The notes beneath the pieces were generated by a model. That model searched no databases. It saw only the letters and a program-made list of their open reading frames with translations, and was not told the origin of the DNA. DNA of 64,000 nucleotides from Haliclystus octoradiatus (taxonomy: Eukaryota; Cnidaria; Staurozoa; Stauromedusae; Haliclystidae). The stretch's first letter is position 1; each line of letters begins with the position of its first letter. Positions 9,732 through 22,600 of the stretch are shown here, piece by piece. The translations under genes and the position numbers were made by a program. The stretch is from the NCBI GenBank assembly GCA_916610825.1, contig OU744450.1, positions 22,567,338-22,631,337 of the forward strand, given 5' to 3'.

Positions 9732-11238
9732 GGCTTATTGGATTTATTTTGTAAAAATAAAAATGAAAATTCTGACATCCAAATACTAAATGGAGACTGG
9801 AACAACTCCATTCTCGATTATACTATTTATATATTTTGCAAAAACGTGATCAATTAATATTATCTATATAATCTACTTTAAAATTTCCCTTAAATCTGTC
9901 TGTGTGTTCAATGACGCATTATCACGCAATCGTTACTGCACGGAAGATGATGCATGATATATCATTAGAAAGGCCAAATTTTGTGGATGGTTTTAGGCTA
10001 TTCAAATTATTAAAATGTATCTTCTGCTGCTGATATAGCATCCAATAAATTTTCCCGGTCAAACTTTGTTGCATTGTATTCGTCAGCAGACATTCCTTAC
10101 ACTTAGCATGACAAAAGACTCCTATTAATTAAGTAATCGCCTGTCAATTTTCTTTAGCTAACAGTAGATTAAAACACCTTTGTGTTATTCAAAAGAGGAA
10201 ATAGCAGTGAAATGCGATCTGATAATAACGTTGCCAGAATCTACTTCAGTTTTCTTTAGACAAAGAAGATTAAAAATACTTTTGTCATAAAAAAATTAAT
10301 CAGATTTCAAATATGGTATGGATTGATTGAATCACAATAAGAGAAGATGTATATATAGAAGATGTAACTCGGATGTTTCTTTATAGCTCTTAAATTGAGA
10401 AAACTTTCACTTTGAGTTCTGTGTTGATTTAATTTTCAAACAACGAAAATCATTATTTAAGTTGTGCAATACATAAAAGTTGACAAGGGGTTGTTGATGG
10501 TGTTTAAAGAAATTGGATTGCACACTGTCGGAGTGATGATGATGATGATGATGGTCGGTACTGTTAATTTGAAATCACAGATACGATTTACTGCCTTATT
10601 CTGTATGCGATATTATGATCGTAAAATCCTATTATCTTCTTTAAATGTGTTGAGAAAAATCAGATACAACCTTGCAATTTTATATCGCCTTTCATGCCTT
10701 CGAAACGTAAGAGTTCATTGAGCAGAAATACAAATATGGAGGCAAACAAAGGCCTCAGCAGTGACAACAAGAAACACCACCCACAAGAGAGGAGACTGTC
10801 CGTAGATAGGCAACGATCAGCAGAAGTAAGAAATTCAGGAACGCGAAATTCATATTTAACTAGAAGACTACTAAATCGCGAAATAATTGCGAATAATTTC
10901 TGACCGGGGCAGTATTTGTCAATTTTGCCTGACGATAGGCATTTGGCATATTTTTTTGGGAGCTTTAGCACTGTAATACCTTCAAGATTGCGCGGTTTTC
11001 ACTAATTTCGTCTCATTATTGCCCGAAATTCGACTTGGATATGTTATTGTGGAATGTGTCACACAAAAAAGAAGATAACTCAGTGTGCTGACTGCTCACT
11101 ATATAGACATTATGCAACCGAAATAAGAAGTTTCGTAATTGAGATAATAAAGCTCATTTTAAATTCAAAACTCAAATGCACGGGTCACAGAGTTTAAATC
11201 ATTGAAATGTATGTACCTAATCCTTCCTTATGCAGGTA

Positions 11239-11793
11239 TCAGCGGCTTTCCCGGGGGGTGACATCAGGGGAACTCACAGGGACCCAGGGGGATTGGTTGA
11301 GATTTGCTAGAGAACATGAGCATCTGAGGGAGGGGGATTTTCTCTGTGTTACAAAAGCAGAAGATCACTCCGGGAGATAACCAACTGGATTTGTAATGCT
11401 GTTCAGCGGCTTTTTCCAAAGTGTCTTCAATTATGAACTGAATGCGTTTCGTTTCTTCATTCGTATTTCTCATCGAAGCTGTTAGAAAAACTTCAAAACT
11501 TTTCTATTGCCCTTTTTGATTTTGCATGTAATGTTTAATACTCGAATATGGCTATCTCCAACGTATGGAATTTTAATATTTTAATAAAGTTATAACAACA
11601 GTTTTTTACAATTGCGTAATTCTCTGGGTATTTTAGTTGAATCTTTTGTAAGTACTATTTGTCCCTGGGGGGAGAGGGATTATTGAAAATCATTACTCCC
11701 ATACACCCAGGGGGTTAAATGACTTTTGCACAGGTTGTTTTGCAAATCCCAGGGATGCCCCAGGAGTCATTCCCTCCCCGGAAAAGCCGCTGA
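11239..11793. mobile_element. TA-flanked TIR element (TCAGCGGCTTTCCCGGGG)
   Basis: Inverted ends TCAGCGGCTTTCCCGGGG and CCCCGGAAAAGCCGCTGA sit between TA dinucleotides (11237-11238, 11794-11795). About 555 bp and GC-richer at the ends than its surroundings. No transposase recognised. The TA duplication suggests Tc1/mariner-like mobilisation. Confidence 0.65.
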
Positions 11794-14700
11794 TACCCGC
11801 ATTACTGATTTATTGAATATTTCATTGGCATGAACCAAATCAGATTCGTATTTAACTTCTACTTTATGGATAGTAAGTCACATAGGTGACGAGAATATAT
11901 ATTTTTGTTTGCTCATTTCATTCACAAACTGTTTAAATGATGTTTTTGTCAATTTTATACATTTAATGCAAACTTGATAGTATACTTCTCAAGCAAGCCA
12001 TTGTAATGCGCTTTACACTGTATGCTCATTCGGTGTTTAACTGGATACTAGTATTTTAAAAAAATGCTAAAAAAGTTCTAGACTGAGCTAACAATATCTT
12101 TTGGTAAGTCATTTCACCATGGTATTACACGGTGATAGAATAGATTCTTGGTAGTCTAAAGGCGAGGAGACTTTTAAGTTAAGATGATGTCCACGTAAAT
12201 TGTACATTGATACGTCATATTTAGTTGCCATAATGTATTCATATTTAGATGTACTAGTACCTATAGGTAATTTGAATAACATTTTAGAGTGTATAATTAT
12301 TGAAAGCCTGAAAATATATATAGAGCATTAATTGGGTTTAAAAATTTATTTCTGACATTTAAACATATTAGTCTAACTTTGATGTGTTATAATTGTTTTT
12401 GGGACATCTCTTTGACATTATCTACATTTAACAAGCGGTGGGATAATCTCTAGATAATGAACTTAACCGTGTGAAAGGATTTGTAAATTTTAAGTAATTC
12501 AACTCTCTGCAAATACTGCATACGAATGGATTGAGCTTCAAATTGAATATCGAATTACTATTAGAAACTTATTGCATGCAAGTAAGTATATCAGTAAATT
12601 ACGAATACAATTTTTTCAATCGTATACAATGTGATTGATAGTCATCTCGTAAGCAAAAGTGAGTCTTTATTTGAGGGACATTACGAATTTACAGACGGAT
12701 ACAAATATTAGGGATATACTGAGTAGTTTATTATTATACTTCGGAATGGTTTGGAATTTTGTAAAGAAAAATAAAGTTTTCTAAGAACATACCCTTTATA
12801 AGAGAAGCAGCCTGAGGAGAATCCCACATTTTAAAACAACAACATTTAATAAACAATCTAACAGCAAGAAAAAAATTTATAGAAATTTTTAAATTTGATT
12901 CTATATTTTATTAGCAAATAGAAATACTGTAGTTGTAATTCCTTTGTTCCGTGAAGACAACTGGTTGTAATTTCTGTTTCATCTTTTCAATGTGAGATGT
13001 GCAACGTTTTGCATTTATATCATTATAAATAGTCGGTTTATAGACCCTAGTATCCAACTGACCAACGTTGGATCAACGTTGACCCAACGTCGGTGTGTCC
13101 AGTGGGTATATAAACCTTGACTGTAACATAGACATTCGTTTTCCTGACAAATTCCTTAATTTCAATAACTTCTACCAATTAGAAAAAGAAGAAATTTAAG
13201 AATAATTTCAGCCTCAAATTTGGAAAATAATTAGAACACAGCGTCAATTTAAAGTATGGCTGATTCTTAATAAAAACATATATGACCATGCATCTATTTC
13301 GTCATATCCTTTCTACAGTTCTATCTTTAAAATGTTATGGATATCTGTCGTATTATTTGTTCATTTGCAGTATAATTCCAAATACACCCATCGAGTTCAT
13401 TATCTATGTCTTTTCTTTGAAAGCCTTGAAAACAACAGCTTCATATCGAATAGAAAAAAAATGGACAAAAAGATATTTTTCGTTTTTGATTTCCTTTTTA
13501 TTCTTTTAGATTTTTCCATTATTCTTCCTCTGGGAAGTATTATTTTAAGTAATAATAATCATTTACCGCTTGCGCTTTACCGTTTAAATATTATTTAATT
13601 AAATTTCATAGGAGATCTTTATATGCATCCTAAAAATACATATATAGAGCTGCCCTATTAGGTATGTATGTTGTACGTATGCATGTTGTATAAGTGTCAA
13701 ACAGATTTTTTTTTTGAATTTCTAATTGATACTCACTTAGATTTTGACTATAGATATTGAACTGAGGTCTAATTACACTATTTTGAAAATATAATGTGAA
13801 ATTAATGCTTAACAGTAGATTATGCTATACATTGTAGGCATCTTGTCCTATGTTATTTGGAGTAGTAGTTTTCTCTGTCGTTATATTACTTAACATTTTA
13901 GTAACAGAATTCTTAATGCAGTGGCTGGAACAGGAGTTAACAGGCAAATACAGGTAGGAAGCTAAACTAACGTTACAGCCTCAGTTAGGGGTATACGTTA
14001 CAGAATTTCCAAAACAGTCTACAGTTTTAAATAAAAATTTAAATGAATAGAAAGATGGAGCTGATAATGTGGTATGTCGTATATATATCATAATTCATGT
14101 TCTTACATTGTATTCTAGAAGTTTAATCTTACTGCTAATAGTCACTATTGTACTGAATAAGTCAAAGCATGTTATATATTAGTTTGATAACAGGCATTGC
14201 ATACAATGCAGACAGATAAATATGTTTTATTAATTCACCACTTCCTTATCATTTACTTCTTAAAAATATGTTCTACAGTATCTTTTATATCTAATTGTTT
14301 ATCCCTGATTCTAATTTGGAGTAGAATGTAAACTATGCTTAGAGTAGATGAGTAGGGATTCACTATCACTATATTATATTGTTGCTTTTTAGATTAATTT
14401 AAAGTCAGAATGAGATATTCAAGTCTTACATCGAATATAGTTGCTGTATTTAATGTATAGTACTATAGATGTAATAAAAAAACACCCATTATAAATATCA
14501 CGAAGAAGAGAAAGTAACTGGGCCAAGGCCTATCCCCAGGCCTATCAAATAATTTAAATTCAATTTTTCTTCATTTTATTTCTAGCATTTTCGACTTCAT
14601 CATTTTTCAGAAGTCGTCAAATCTTTTACCCAAAAGGTGAACTTTTTCAACTAGTATAGAACGGGACTGGAAATGATCTAGAATCAATCATTGACTAAGG

Positions 14701-15593
14701 CTTAGAGCCAATCCAAAGAAGAAAAAATAGAAAAAGTGGCACCTTAACTAGTCCCAGGTCTTTTTGTTCAGATTTAGAAGGTCATCTAATAATATAAACG
14801 TTTAAATTCTGTTTCAACCGATTTTCAAACTTCTTTTTGCATCTTGTACCTTGCTACATTTACTACAAATCTATCGTGAGCTTTTTAAATAAAATGAAAA
14901 ATAAAAAAGTTATTACAACAAATGTTATTCGAACAAAACGTTAACCATCATGTGCAATTGTGCAGTTTCAAAGTTTGAATAACTTTTTTATTTTTATTTT
15001 ATTTAAAAAGATCGCGGTAGATTTTAAGAGCTCCAATAGGTTGATGGTTTTGCCATTTTAAGAAAATCAATCTATTACGTATAAATGCGAATGTCTTTGT
15101 GTATGTGTATTTGCGGTGGTTTTTCACGATTTTCTCAGCCATTTCAAACATAGGAGAAACCAAAAAAATTCATAGAAAGTGATGATGCATGGAGACCCTA
15201 AAATTTCATGCTTTGTTTTTTCAAAATTTTCTCTGCTTGACATATTCAAAAGAAACTGTCATTTCACGCATTGATTTTTTTTCGCTTTTTGGAACCACCA
15301 TGCCGTAGCATGATGCTTTGTTGAGTATTGCTATATATATATAGTGCTCTATAAAATAGTTTTACATCAAAACAAAATACCACAACATCTATATCTTCAA
15401 ATATATCGCTATGTTTAGTATATCATCTGACTTTCATTTTACATGCTAGCAGAAAATCGCATATAATGTTTTAAAAGTTTGGTTTGAAATATGTAAGATA
15501 ACAATTTCACATTCTCTTATAATTGAATATGTCATGCATGTTCCATGTTCTATAAATGTGAGAAAATAGACCATGAAAAGTGGCACATCTCCG

Positions 15594-15706
15594 ACGTAGT
15601 AGCCTGCTCAAAGACTCACTGTCAAAATGTAAATTTGGTAAACAGTATAGTCTACTGTTTACCAAGTTTACATTTTGACAGTGAGTCTGCGAGCAGGATA
15701 CGACGT
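15594..15706. repeat. 113-bp near-perfect hairpin
   Basis: The two 55-bp halves are reverse complements apart from a few mismatches, centred near 15650 between CAGTATAG and TCTACTG. The arms include AGACTCACTGTCAAAATG and CATTTTGACAGTGAGTCT. No known element recognised. Confidence 0.8.
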
Positions 15707-16584
15707 TAGTACTGCTGTCATTTTCAAAATGAGGAAGATGATCCCCAAGATTTTGATGCCCCAATCAAAATCTACGATTGGACGGAAATATTATTTTCGG
15801 TTGCTCCTTTATTTTATTTTGTACTCATTTATTTTATCTATTCTTTTCGAAAGTAAGGAATGATTCTGTTTGAAGGCTATATGATTATTAAATTATTAGC
15901 TAAATTGCTCTTCGTCGCGTGGAGAATTTTGTCTTGTCTGTGAGATAACAGACAATTGTATTTGTTTATTATCTGATACATATAGACCGCTCCATTATAG
16001 TCAGATTGTATTGAAAAAATTGCAAGAAAAACATTGTAACTGAACTGAATCTGTTTTCAGAAGAATCCTTTCAAATAGAAACGCAAAGAGCAGAACATTT
16101 AGTGACCTTGTAATACAAAAATCTTCCTCTGCAAGTTAAACGTTACAAAAACATTCATCTATGCAAGTTTAATATTCCATAACCAGTATAAAGGCCAGTC
16201 AAATATTTTTATGTGAGGTGGTATAAAGATAATGAAATTCATGTATTAATATGTAAGTGTAACTCATATACAAACCGTCTAGAAGTATAAAACAGCATCG
16301 TTTATTTTTTGTTCACCTTAGCTTATCACGCTGTATATACTATATGGTTTCTACGAAGATATTATCTGATATCTGATATGAAAATGAAGAAATGATAACA
16401 TGTTTTTTTTTGCAACTTGCATAAAAAATTATAATATAATTGTTTGATAAACGACAATAAATATTTCCAGTGCATAGGTAGACTATTGGTATCAATATAA
16501 CTCTCTAGTGAAGTCGATGATAAACATTTCATTCGTTACCCAGAATTATCTCGTTCGCTATGTAGAGATTTTTTTTTTTATCTT

Positions 16585-16601
16585 AGATATCTCCTCTCAA
16601 G
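16585..16601 (+). promoter_or_regulatory. 3' splice acceptor just upstream of the start codon
   Basis: A T-rich tract at 16571-16584 ends in TCTTAG (AG at 16585-16586), leaving only 15 nt of 5' UTR before the ATG at 16602. This is either the acceptor for a 5' UTR intron or a spliced-leader trans-splice site. The sequence cannot separate the two. Confidence 0.5.
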
Positions 16602-16668
16602 ATGAGTATCGATATCTCCAAGTTATTGATACCGTTGGTTGTCTTTGCCATTGTTTCATTGGCCTATG
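16602..16668 (+). CDS. ADAM exon 1: signal peptide
   Basis: ATG then a hydrophobic core KLLIPLVVFAIVSLAYG (residues 7-22 plus), ending G|GTAAGT in phase 1. The start is chosen because it gives a typical signal peptide and follows a splice acceptor by 15 nt. Confidence 0.85.
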
Positions 16669-19600
16669 GTAAGTAAATTATAGCCTTGATATATCGCTAA
16701 ATATAGTTGATTTAATTTGGATAATCTTTTTCCCGTCTTAAATTTGATCCAGAGACATATAGACTTTTTAGTTCAAAGACAGTTAAACTCCTTTATAAGG
16801 GAAGGGCTTCACAATAATTTTCTCGAATTTTTTTTCAAGGAGGTGTGCCATTTTCAAACATTGAGGAAAACAGTAAAATTTCATAGCAAGTGATGATGGG
16901 AACCCTAAAATTTCATGTTTTTATGAGTAAAACAAATAAAAAATTGATATTCTCTAAATTGACACTGTATAAGATTTCACAGGAATTTGAACTCAAAGGC
17001 ATCCCTTAAAAATGACACGTTCCTGTACTTACAATCGATGTATGGAAGTCCCTCCAGGAGCAGATATAGGTTCCAGGAAAAAATGTACTTGTTTGTAAGA
17101 TACCTTCTGTGATAAGGACGGTACTCTGCAGTAGGATTTGAGGTCACCAAGATAGATCATTATTGAAATATCGAGGTTTATTTTTACAGGTAAAGATTCT
17201 GAAATAGTTTATCCTGAAAGAATAAGTCATACTTTACATAAGAGAGATCTTTCAACAAAAAACAAAGTGAGTACAGATAATAATTATGATATTAATTATT
17301 TCTATAATGATATTTATTTTGAAGAGTTTTTAAAAAACTTGAATTCTTACGGGGATCGTTATAACTTTTATTTAAACCATACTGTATATGGGAGTGGTAT
17401 ACCTAGGTAAGCACTTCGCAAGATCAATTTTTAGTAGTACAATCACTAAGCTTGTATTGTTAAATTATTATTTAAACCATACTATGATAATAAAAATAAG
17501 ATAATAAATACAATTTTACAATCGTATGGTCACCCTCATATAACACCGTTAACCCATATCCCAGTCAGCACCCTGTGTGACGTCAAAGGATGTGTTTTTC
17601 AGCCTATATGGATTATTGAATTATTTTATACCATTCTTCTCTGTAGATAACCGATTAAACTTACACAGTATTACTATAACTCAGCTGTATATAAAGTTAA
17701 TATAATAGTATGGTGACGTACTTTTTAAGACAATGAATGTACCCTTTGAAAAAATATACAAATCAATATAGCAAACCCTTTATTGCATCAAACACTATAT
17801 CAGGATTAAATTGTCTTTGTCTGCTGGACTTTAGCGAACTTTTGACTTTTTATTAAAACTCCCAGCTAATATTATAAAGCAATATATTTGACTGTGGATT
17901 ATTGAATTTTGATTATTACTTCTTCCATTTGTTATGATGAATCCATTTAAATCACCTAATTACATATGAATTGACTGCATTGCATTGAATGAACTAAATT
18001 TGTTTTACTCTAAAACCTTGACTGGCTCCAAGTCCCGCTTACTTTGAGGGATTTGATGTGCCAAGGTTTGATGGTTTGTAAGCGGTTTCTCCAAAGATGG
18101 TTTCTCTTACCAACAAATTAAAATCGTCATAAAGATAAGTGAGACTTGGAGCAAGTCAACCTAAACCGCACTAATAGTTTCATAATTAATATCACTAATT
18201 ACGATTGATTTACGACAGCGGCCTTAGTTTATAGGCACCTCTCAAAAAGCATTTAGCAATACAAGCTTATTGATTGTACTGCTAAAATTTGACCTTGCGA
18301 AGTACTGTAACCTAGCTATATAGATAGATAGATAGATATATAGATGTGATGTGTTTATTTCACCCAATTTCTGGGTAGACAAATTTTATAAATATATACA
18401 ATAATAAATTTTGAACGTAAATTGAACTATTTTGCAAATTATTTAAGTAAAAGTTGTAACTACATAATCATAGACATAATGGAGTAATAAATGATCATAA
18501 TTGTAGGTTATAAAATAGAATGAGGTAGATCGAAAATTATGAAATTATTAAGTAAGAAAGTGATTAGTTGATTTTAAGTTTAACAAATTGTATATATGAT
18601 GATATATGATATATTGTATATATGATAGATAGATAGATATATATTAGATATTATCTAATAGCAAAAAATAGTGCTCGATATCAATTGACAGAGCTAAATA
18701 TGATAAAAGAAGTCAAAGACTACACATTCATAATTGTTACTAATAGTTTCATGCTTACGCAATCATCAGACAAATAAACTAATTAATGAAAAACATACAG
18801 CTCCGCCTATATCGATTTACAAACCTACAGTTATTGTTTAACAGTTTTCTTTTATTATAGATAGAATATATATATATATAAAGTTGTCTTGCTGATTGAA
18901 CATAGGGCTCAATGCTATACAGCAGAGCTTTAAATAATATATGAAATATGAAATCAAAAATCAGACAATCATTTTTGCTACTCAAAGTTTCACGCCAAGG
19001 CGATCATCAGGCAATTTATTCAATCGAATTGAATCGGATTGAATAAATTGCCTGATGATCGCCTAATTGGCGTGAAACTTTGAGTAGCAAAAATGATTAT
19101 CTGATTTTTGACTTCATATTTCATATATTAGATAGATAGATATGTTTATTTCCAACCATAACAGTTTGAATAATATACAGTAGTATAAATACATAACAAT
19201 ATAATACAGAAGTTGTTTAATTAGTATGTTTACAATTTATATTATTCAACATGGTTGACGAAACCCCAGAAGCAATTTTTGCCTGTTTATTAGGGCAAGT
19301 TTCATTATTTTATACTTCTATTATTTAATTCAGATATATAATTAATACATATGGATAAGTATACAGTTAATATATTTATAGATTAATACATATTTAAAAT
19401 TTCATATCAGTAAATTGGAATGTTTTAATAATGTTTAAAAAAAGGTATAGAGAAAATGAATCAGAAAAGGAGGTAGACTATATAGTTGATGTGAATTAAG
19501 AAGAAAGCTGTAAAATTTAGATCTTGTAATTATCCTTGTGTTTATGATATGACCAAAATTTGAAGCTTCATGAGTTGTTGCATAAATAAAAATTGTCTAA

Positions 19601-22600
19601 TGAACATGCAATATAGTAGCTTTTTAGTAATGGATTTTGTTAGTGATTGCACAAAAGACTGGCAAGAAAGGAGCACGTCAGGCAAAGAAACAGAATTGTT
19701 CCACAGGGAAGGAAAGCAATAATTGGGAAGAGCTTGTAGAAAATGTGTTTTTGCAAAAGGAACATGGAAAATATGGGTTCTTCTTTGATGGCTGTCAATA
19801 AATGTGAAAAGGGTTTTTGTTTTTGCTGAGCAAAAAGATTTCTTGACATGTTGTAAAAAAGAAAGTACCTTGACTCTATACAAATCAGATATTTTTGAAA
19901 TTTCAAGCTACTTCATCAATGGTTCGGAATGAGTCATTGGTTTTACACTCATGATTATTCTGATGCATTTTTTTTGAAGAGATTCTAATCGGTTAATATA
20001 TCTATTACCCCAAATTAAAGATGTGGTTTAATTAGGCTTACTAAGGTTTGCGAAACGAAACGAAACGAAACGAAACGAAACGAAACGAAGCGAAACGAAA
20101 CGAAACGAGACGAGATTCTTATTTATTAAAGATATTAATAAATTATTACATAGTATAGAATTGTTTTGTTAACTAAACAACATTTCATCCAAATTATCGT
20201 GTTATGACTTGATTTTCCAAGTTAAAAAGCAAAAACTTACATATTTTCAAAACGGCGTAAATCCTTGTGTTTACCACGCGGTCATCTAAATTCGGCGCCG
20301 TGATCAGCTGTGGTACAAAGTACACAGTAATTGCGTCAGCCTCGGTCTTCGTTGAAGCCACAGTTGAGGCGGACAGAACTTCGAAGTTCGATTTTACAGA
20401 TTTTGAAAAAGCCGGTTTATACCTACCCTTTCTGTAACTATTCGGTCTCTCGAATTATATAGAGATACCCAGAGCACTAGGTACAACTAGATATTGTTCT
20501 CAGACAAATATTGAATAAAATTTAGATAACAATAAATATTATAGCCATTGAGGTTGACAGATGGGCTATAAGAGAGGGGGGTTAGTTCGATATTTCGAAA
20601 AAGCCAGTTTTTAAATTTCTCCAACTTGTAGGTCTCTCAAAATTATATTGAGACAGAACACAATTTATCATTAGATATGGTTCTAAGAAATGTATCGAAT
20701 TTAATTGAGGAAAGTAGATGAAAATTATCCAGTCAATATTTAACAATTGTAGCAATCAAAGTTGACAGAGGGGGCTCAGAGAGGGGTTATTTCGAGATTA
20801 TAAAAAAAAAAACAGATTTTTCACATTCTGCAATTATTTATATAAAGTCTCTCCAATCAAATTGTGTATGCATTTATTTACAAATCATTACATCAATTTA
20901 TGTATTCATATAAAATCACAACGACGATAGCGTATTCAAATGTCCATTCATTGCCCATATTCTTCCGACTTGATACAATCATTTAAACAAATTAATGTTA
21001 CCCAAGTTACAATAGTGTATAATTATAATCTTGTCGCCCTACTTTCGTGTCCCAGGTAGTCAGTACGAATGAGGGCCATCCATACGCGACCTTCTCGCTC
21101 TATACATAGATTATAGAATATTCTATAATCTATGCTCTATATGGCTCTTACATGATGTGTATTGGATATAATTCAAAAGATTTTATGAGAACTAATCCTG
21201 CATTTATTCAGATACAGCCATTTGAGTTGATATTGGGGGTAATTATGGTTTTCAAAATGACACTTTTTCACTTCTTCAACTAATTGTAGGTCTCTCAAAT
21301 GAAAAGAAGGTGTGCTGATGACTTCTATCGCTCTATATGGCTCTTACATGTGTATTGGATACATGTAGAAGGATTTCATGAAAATATATCACGTTTTTGT
21401 TCAGATACAGCTGTTTAAGTTGATTAAGGGGTATTTATAGGGTATTGAAAATGCCGGATTTCACTTTGTCCAACTTGTAGGTCTCTCAAATAAGAAGGAG
21501 GTCAGCACATTATTAGATATCACTAGATATTGTTCAACACAAATGTATCAAGTATATGGAAAATTTCTACATATAATTGTTGGTTCATTCATATACCAGC
21601 GTTTTGATATTTATTCCAAGCATACATAAAGGTGCATTATGGTTAATATACAAGAAGATTTTGATTTGTGATAGATCAATTCGTCACAAAGTCAAGTTAA
21701 AATAATATATTTGGTGTCATCAATGCTTATGCAAATATGGGCTACTGGGTTGATACATACGTAAGTGGAAATTGATAATGAATTAATACAAGAACATTCA
21801 ATAATACAATATACATGTACATGGAGCTGTAAAATATATAAAAAGTATGTTTGTAATTCGATGGATATAATGTTGATTGATTGATAAGAGGAACGATTTG
21901 GTACCCATGAAGTCCTGAAAATCTTATAATTTTGAAAATGTCACACAGAATCGTAGAAAAAGGGTATGCCATTCAGTCTAATTGGAAATACAATAATCAT
22001 TAAAGAATCAAAATGCCAGAAATGGATGAACAAACGAAAGATCAGTTTCGGAGCCTACTCCCAATGGCAAACGCCAAAAATACATTCGGATAGTACAAGA
22101 CCTACAAGTTGGAGAAAGTCAAAAATTGGCATTTTGAAAACCCCTAAAATTCTAACTAGATCACAACTTGAATGACTGTATCTAAACATAGATAAGATGT
22201 ATAACAATGAAACATTTTGAATTAAATTCGATATATATCTAAGAACTATATCTAGCGATAACGGATGATGTGCTGGCCTCGCGCTCATTTGAGAGACCTG
22301 CAAGTTGGACAAAGTGAAAACCGGCATTTTGAAAATCCTATTTAATGCCCCCCACATCAACTTAAACGGCTGTATCTGAATAAAAACGTTATATATTTGA
22401 ACGAAATCCTTTTAATTGTATCCGATACACATGTATGAGAGCCATATAGAGTGATATCATGTCATCAGCCCGCCTCGTTCTCATTTGAAAGACCTACCAA
22501 GTTGAAAAAAGTGAAAAACCAGCTTTTTTAAAATCTGAAAAGATGTGAAATCAAACTTAGGACAGCGTAGATGGCTGTTACTAAATATAGACTTGATATT

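Larger units (their letters stand above)
8411..16586. other. Intergenic region between the two genes
   Basis: No exon-like open frame with a recognisable protein domain on either strand. It holds TIR elements at 8970-9731 and 11239-11793, a CCAACGTTGG-type short repeat near 13060-13105, a long hairpin at 15594-15706, TATG and GAT microsatellites (about 8768, 10538), and otherwise plain AT-rich sequence. Promoters of the two oppositely directed genes should lie here; I see no motif that identifies them. Confidence 0.6.
18937..19130. repeat. Foldback of two hammerhead copies
   Basis: Arms 18937-19023 and 19042-19130 are nearly perfect reverse complements around a spacer of under 20 bp. Each arm carries a hammerhead core pointing outward. 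A transcript would either fold into one long duplex or into ribozymes. Confidence 0.85.

Noticed and set aside
13055..13105. Regulatory palindrome cluster CCAACGTTGG
   Set aside because: The AACGTTGA/CCAACGT pattern is a common short animal repeat; no evidence of a regulatory role.
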